Origin: Synergistaceae bacterium
Lineage (GTDB): Bacteria > Synergistota > Synergistia > Synergistales > Synergistaceae
Length of the DNA: 10,340 nt
Direction of reading: 5' to 3'
NCBI GenBank assembly: GCA_031274465.1
Contig: JAISQC010000149.1
Coordinates: 1 to 10,340, forward strand
This document shows positions 7,148 to 10,340 of this stretch, piece after piece. The notes under the pieces are model-generated. The model did no database searches. It was not told the DNA's origin and worked only from the letters and a program-made list of their open reading frames with translations. The position numbers were made by a program, and so were the translations under genes. Positions within the stretch are counted from its first letter, which is position 1, and every line of letters starts with the position of its first letter.

Positions 7148-7275
7148 GCAAAAAGATAGTTCCAAATATCGAACATGACGACCGCGCAAAGCCATCGGTT
7201 TTTCCGTTGCTCTGTCGTCGGATGAGTGGCGCTGAGCGCGGAGGTGGGGCATTTGCCGGAAGTATTGTCAGCTGA
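7144..7275 (+). CDS. Possible 43-codon leader ORF overlapping FIST and kinase genes
   Basis: An ATG at 7144 overlaps the FIST stop as ATGA and opens a 43-codon frame (starting MSKKIVPNIEHDD) that ends in TGA at 7275, inside the start of the kinase gene. The arrangement would allow translation to be handed from FIST to the kinase by coupling. It may equally be chance, or the remnant of a longer kinase N-terminus separated by a frameshift. There is no recognisable domain and no separate strong ribosome site. The kinase looks complete without it, so I hold this weakly. Confidence 0.22.
   Translation: MSKKIVPNIEHDDRAKPSVFPLLCRRMSGAERGGGAFAGSIVS
7240..7246 (+). promoter_or_regulatory. Ribosome binding site that selects a TTG start for the kinase
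   Basis: GGAGGTG lies six nt before an in-frame TTG at 7253. A GTG at 7226, just after an in-frame TGA (7223-7225), is the earliest possible start, but it would place this strong site inside the gene and has no comparable site of its own. Confidence 0.6.
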
Positions 7276-9403
7276 AGAGACGGAAACGCTGCGGGACGAG
7301 AACAAAAAACTGAAGATAGAGGTAAAAAAACTCCTCCGCGAGCTCAAATACGAGCAGATGGTAAACGAGCGGAGCAGGAACAGCGCCGAGGCCAAAGAGG
7401 GCCTGAGCCGCATCATCGCTTCGGAGAAGACGCGCCTCGACCGATACATGAACTCGCTGTTGAGCAATTGCCCGGATCTCATACTTTTCTTCAACACAGA
7501 GGGGCGCCTTGCCTTCGTGAGCGACTCTTACCTGAATATAAGCAAAACCGCCGCCGCCGGCATAATAAAGGGGAAGACCTATCGTGAGCTGCTGTCTCCG
7601 GTCGTGTCGGAGGAATTTCTCGCCCGCACCGCCGGATTGTCCGGAATCGCCCTTACGGAACGCCGCATCGTCGAAGCCGAGCAGGATATAGACTTCGGGC
7701 AGGGCGGGGATATGCGCCACTATATCATGCAGGTCCTGCCGATCGTCGAAGGGGACGGCCAGTCGGAGGGCTTTGTCCTCTTTTTCTACGACACAACGGA
7801 AACCACCAGGGCCAGAGTCGAGGCCGAGCGGGCGCGCGAGCTGGCGGAGCGGTCGACGCAGGCGAAATCCGAATTCCTGTCCCGCATGAGCCACGAGATG
7901 CGCACCCCCATGAACGCGATAATCGGCATGACCACCATAGCCAGGGCATCCAGCGACCCGCAGCGGAAGGAGTACTGCCTCGACAAGATCAACGAGGCCT
8001 CGGTGCACCTGCTCGGCGTCATAAACGACATCCTCGACATGTCCAAGATAGAGGCCAACAAGTTCGAGCTCTCCGACAGCGAGTTCAATTTCGAGAAGAT
8101 GCTGAACCGCGTCACGAACGTCATAAATTTCAGGGTAGAGGAAAAACGCCAGAACATTTTCGTGGAGCTGGACCGGGACATCCCAGAGAACATCGTTTCG
8201 GACGAGCAGCGCCTGGCTCAGGTGATCACCAACCTCCTGTCCAACTCAGTCAAGTTCACCCCAGAAGGTGGCTCGATCTGGCTGTCGGCCAAAAAGATAT
8301 CCTTGGAAGGGGATGCCTGCACGATTCGGGTCACCGTGAGGGACTCCGGCATAGGCATATCCGAGGAGCAGAAAAGCCGCCTTTTCACGTCCTTCGAGCA
8401 GGCCGACGGAAGCATTTCGCGCAAGTTCGGCGGGACGGGGCTGGGCCTTGCCATCTCAAAGCGCATCGTGGAGCTGATGGAAGGCCGCATTTGGATAGAA
8501 TCGGAGCTGGGGCACGGCTCGTCATTCATATTCGAGATAAAGGCGCGTATTGCCGACGCCAGGTCCCGCCGACTTCTGCCCTCGGACGTCAACTGGGGCA
8601 ACATGCGGGTCCTCGTGGTGGACGACGCCCCGGAGATCCTTGAGATATTCAAGGCCATCCTCGTCCCATACGGCGTGACGTGCGAGACGACTTTGAGCGG
8701 GGAGGGCGCTATGCGCCTAATCGAAGAGCGCGGCGGCGACCCATACGACGTTTTCTTCATCGACTGGAAGATGCCGGGCATGGACGGCATCGAGCTGACT
8801 CGCAAGATCAAGGAGATATGCGGGGCCAAGCCAGTTGTGATAATGATCTCAGCATCCGACTGGACCGAGATGGAGCCTCAGGCGCGCTCTGCCGGGGTGG
8901 ACCGCTTCCTGCAAAAGCCGCTGTTTCCTTCGGCGCTCTTCAACGCGATCAACGAGTGCATGAGCCGCACGGCGCAGGCGAAAAAAGACGATGCGGTGGA
9001 AGTGGCTTCCTGCGACGGCATATTCTGCGGGAAACGTGTCCTGCTCGCAGAGGACGTTGCGATAAACTGCGAGATACTGTCATCGCTCATCGAACACACC
9101 GGGGTGGCATTGGATTACGCGAGCGACGGCAAAGAGGCGCTAGGCAAATTCTCGGCGGATCCAAACGCCTACGACCTCATACTCATGGACGTGCACATGC
9201 CGAACATGGACGGGTATGAGGCCACGAAAAACATCAGGGCGTCCGAGTTCGGCAGGGCTAAAACCATACCGATCATAGCCATGACCGCGAACGTGTTCCG
9301 TGAGGACGTGGAGCGCTGCAGGCAGGTTGGCATGAACGACCACCTTGGCAAGCCGATCGACGCGGCGGAGGTCATAACGAAGATGAGGAAATATATGCAG
9401 TGA
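7253..9403 (+). CDS. Soluble PAS-containing hybrid histidine kinase with two receiver domains
   Basis: This is a cytoplasmic hybrid sensor kinase of 716 residues (TTG start) with no membrane segment. In order: a charged coiled coil (about 10-65), a PAS-like sensor domain (about 68-190), HisKA with SRMSHEMRTPMNAIIG and phospho-acceptor His214, and HATPase_c with the N box TNLLSNSVKFTPEGG (Asn327), the G1 box DSGIGIS (Asp364) and the G2 box GGTGLGLAISKRIVE. REC1 starts near 451 (VLVVDDAPEILEIF), with phospho-acceptor Asp504 in FFIDWKMPGMDG, then MISAS and QKP. REC2 starts near 594 (RVLLAEDVAINCEI), with Asp646 in LILMDVHMPNMDG, then AMTAN and GKP. All key residues are intact. There is no HPt and no DNA-binding or enzymatic output domain. 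The gene follows the FIST gene by 105 nt on the same strand, which suggests that FIST is its input or accessory sensor. Start at 7226 (725 residues) is the alternative. The regulated target is not visible. Confidence 0.92.
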   Translation: MPEVLSAEETETLRDENKKLKIEVKKLLRELKYEQMVNERSRNSAEAKEGLSRIIASEKTRLDRYMNSLLSNCPDLILFFNTEGRLAFVSDSYLNISKTAAAGIIKGKTYRELLSPVVSEEFLARTAGLSGIALTERRIVEAEQDIDFGQGGDMRHYIMQVLPIVEGDGQSEGFVLFFYDTTETTRARVEAERARELAERSTQAKSEFLSRMSHEMRTPMNAIIGMTTIARASSDPQRKEYCLDKINEASVHLLGVINDILDMSKIEANKFELSDSEFNFEKMLNRVTNVINFRVEEKRQNIFVELDRDIPENIVSDEQRLAQVITNLLSNSVKFTPEGGSIWLSAKKISLEGDACTIRVTVRDSGIGISEEQKSRLFTSFEQADGSISRKFGGTGLGLAISKRIVELMEGRIWIESELGHGSSFIFEIKARIADARSRRLLPSDVNWGNMRVLVVDDAPEILEIFKAILVPYGVTCETTLSGEGAMRLIEERGGDPYDVFFIDWKMPGMDGIELTRKIKEICGAKPVVIMISASDWTEMEPQARSAGVDRFLQKPLFPSALFNAINECMSRTAQAKKDDAVEVASCDGIFCGKRVLLAEDVAINCEILSSLIEHTGVALDYASDGKEALGKFSADPNAYDLILMDVHMPNMDGYEATKNIRASEFGRAKTIPIIAMTANVFREDVERCRQVGMNDHLGKPIDAAEVITKMRKYMQ

Positions 9404-9404
9404 A

Positions 9405-9445
9405 CTCGCAAAGCGCGGGTTTTCGGTGTTTTTAAAACCGGCGCT
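9405..9445. terminator. Hairpin between convergent kinase and TraX-like genes
   Basis: Two overlapping structures are possible. CTCGC-AAAGC-GCGGG (9405-9419) followed by TTTT and a T-rich run would act as an intrinsic terminator for the kinase transcript. A larger inverted repeat pairs 9412-9423 with 9434-9445 (11 of 12 bases, 10-nt loop) and could act on both strands. It begins 2 nt after the kinase stop and lies 15 nt from the end of the opposite gene, where a shared terminator is expected. Neither structure has a classic long U-tract directly after the larger stem. Confidence 0.5.
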
Positions 9446-9460
9446 CTCCTGTCGCGACGG

Positions 9461-10276
9461 TCACGTCAGCATCCACGCGATGATGTAGAGCAGGTAGATG
9501 TGCGCGGGGTAGAAGATGTAGAAGAAATATTTGCCGGCGCTTCCCTCCGTCCCCTTTTTCCCGTTATACAAAAGAATCGGTATCGCGGCAAAGCACATCA
9601 TCCACTGCGCGTCGCCGGGCGTCGAGAAGTACGACATTGCGCCAATCGCGACAGGCAGCGAAGCCTGGATCAGCCGGCAGCTCCTGAACAGGTGGAACAG
9701 AACCCCAAGCGTCACCAGGAAAAAGCCCCCCTCGGCGGAGATGGGGTTTGGGATGTATTTGAGCATGGCAATTTTCAGCCAGACGGGCATATCGTCGATG
9801 GCAAAAGGCAAAATCCCTATCGCGACCGGTATCATGGCGCCAAACAGGGCCCCGAAGACAAGCCTCGCCTTTTTCTCCCTGACGCCTTGGCGCAGCATGT
9901 CGGCGAGCAGCATGTAGATGACTGAGACCAGCAGAGTGCCGAAGATATTGTTGATCAGCGCGATTTCCTCGACGCGCATCTTGAAGGTCAGGATCGTGGA
10001 GATGACGTTCATCGACTGGAACCCAACGAAGAGCAGCAGCATGTATCTGCTCTTGCTGCGGGTGTAGTGAAACCCCTCCGCGCACATGAAGAGGAAGATC
10101 GAGGCAACCGGGCGCCCCAGCCAGGTAAACCACTCGGGCGCGCCGTGCGCATAGAACATCTGGTATATGTGGTCGAATACCATCAGGGCTATGCCGATGA
10201 TTTTGAGGTGAAAGCCGGTCAAAAACCGACGTCCGGCATAGGAAACTTCAGATATGGGCGGTTCAAATTTGGACAT
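9461..10276 (-). CDS. TraX-family multi-spanning membrane protein
   Basis: The 271-residue protein has about eight hydrophobic segments and the layout of the TraX family. It opens with LKIIGIALMVFDHIYQMFY (residues 24-42, conserved Asp35-His36), then GRPVASIFLFMCAEGFHYTRS (54-74, conserved Glu67 before the HYTRS turn), and closes with YNGKKG (237-242) and KYFFYIFYPAHIYLLYIIAW (249-268). TraX of the F plasmid is needed for N-acetylation of F pilin and resembles membrane acyltransferases. Chromosomal relatives in anaerobes have no established role, and no pilin or conjugation gene lies here, so an acyl-transfer function on some surface molecule is only a guess. The ATG at 10276 has GAGGAG seven nt upstream; another ATG 5 nt upstream is in a different frame and closes early. 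The gene is convergent with the kinase gene and has its own promoter, so it is probably unrelated to the gal operon. Confidence 0.85.
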   Translation of the reverse strand: MSKFEPPISEVSYAGRRFLTGFHLKIIGIALMVFDHIYQMFYAHGAPEWFTWLGRPVASIFLFMCAEGFHYTRSKSRYMLLLFVGFQSMNVISTILTFKMRVEEIALINNIFGTLLVSVIYMLLADMLRQGVREKKARLVFGALFGAMIPVAIGILPFAIDDMPVWLKIAMLKYIPNPISAEGGFFLVTLGVLFHLFRSCRLIQASLPVAIGAMSYFSTPGDAQWMMCFAAIPILLYNGKKGTEGSAGKYFFYIFYPAHIYLLYIIAWMLT

Positions 10277-10306
10277 TTCATATCTCCTCTCGGTTTTTAT
10301 GGCCGA

Positions 10307-10315
10307 ATTATATCA
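10307..10315 (-). promoter_or_regulatory. Extended -10 promoter of the TraX-like gene
   Basis: On the minus strand TGATATAAT reads as an extended -10 (TG-N-TATAAT), about 31 nt upstream of the start codon. No good -35 hexamer is seen at 17-18 nt, which is typical of promoters relying on the extended -10. The leader would be short, about 20-25 nt, and include the GAGGAG site. Confidence 0.5.
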
Positions 10316-10340
10316 TAAATCGCCGCAAAAACATTAAAAA

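Noticed and set aside
1..10340. CRISPR arrays, tRNA/rRNA genes, phage or defence genes, riboswitches
   Set aside because: I saw no regularly spaced direct repeats, no cloverleaf or rRNA-like segment, no phage or nuclease gene, and no non-coding stretch long enough for a known riboswitch class except the galM-galT spacer, which the palindromic element explains.

Overview
The window is about 10.3 kb of high-GC bacterial DNA with strong purine-rich ribosome binding sites, tight gene packing and, despite the GC content, frequent ATA (Ile) and AGG (Arg) codons. Class II GalT, a clostridial-style GalK, the FIST/hybrid-kinase pair and a chromosomal TraX-like protein suggest an anaerobic gut-type bacterium. 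Synergistota fits best by codon habit and a high-GC Clostridia member is the alternative; this placement is inference only, because no marker gene is present.

Layout. On the minus strand, positions 1-2549 hold a galM-galT unit: aldose 1-epimerase (galM, 1521-2549), then class II galactose-1-phosphate uridylyltransferase (galT, starts at 1271 and runs off the left edge). A 182-bp palindromic MITE-like element (1339-1520) sits between them, abutting the galM stop codon and flanked by a short direct repeat. A 136-bp divergent promoter region (2550-2685) separates this unit from a plus-strand unit: galK (2686-3975), galE (3999-5015), an NTP-transferase-family sugar nucleotidyltransferase (5034-5954), a FIST-domain sensor protein (5975-7147) and a soluble hybrid histidine kinase with two receiver domains (7253-9403). 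A hairpin region (9405-9445) separates the kinase gene from a convergent minus-strand gene for a TraX-family membrane protein (9461-10276), which has its own extended -10 promoter at the right edge.

How it works together. GalM, GalK, GalT and GalE form a complete Leloir pathway (beta-galactose to alpha-galactose, to Gal-1-P, to UDP-Gal/Glc-1-P, to UDP-Glc). The nucleotidyltransferase could supply or recycle the nucleotide sugar the cycle needs. The unusual part is the continuation of the same strand, with spacings of 18-105 nt, into a FIST protein and a membrane-less hybrid kinase. This suggests that a cytoplasmic ligand signal is coupled to galactose or nucleotide-sugar metabolism. No transporter, glycosidase or DNA-binding regulator lies in the window.

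The most notable observations are the hairpin element inserted exactly at the galM stop codon and the gal-linked FIST/hybrid-kinase module. I found no CRISPR array, rRNA, tRNA or phage genes.
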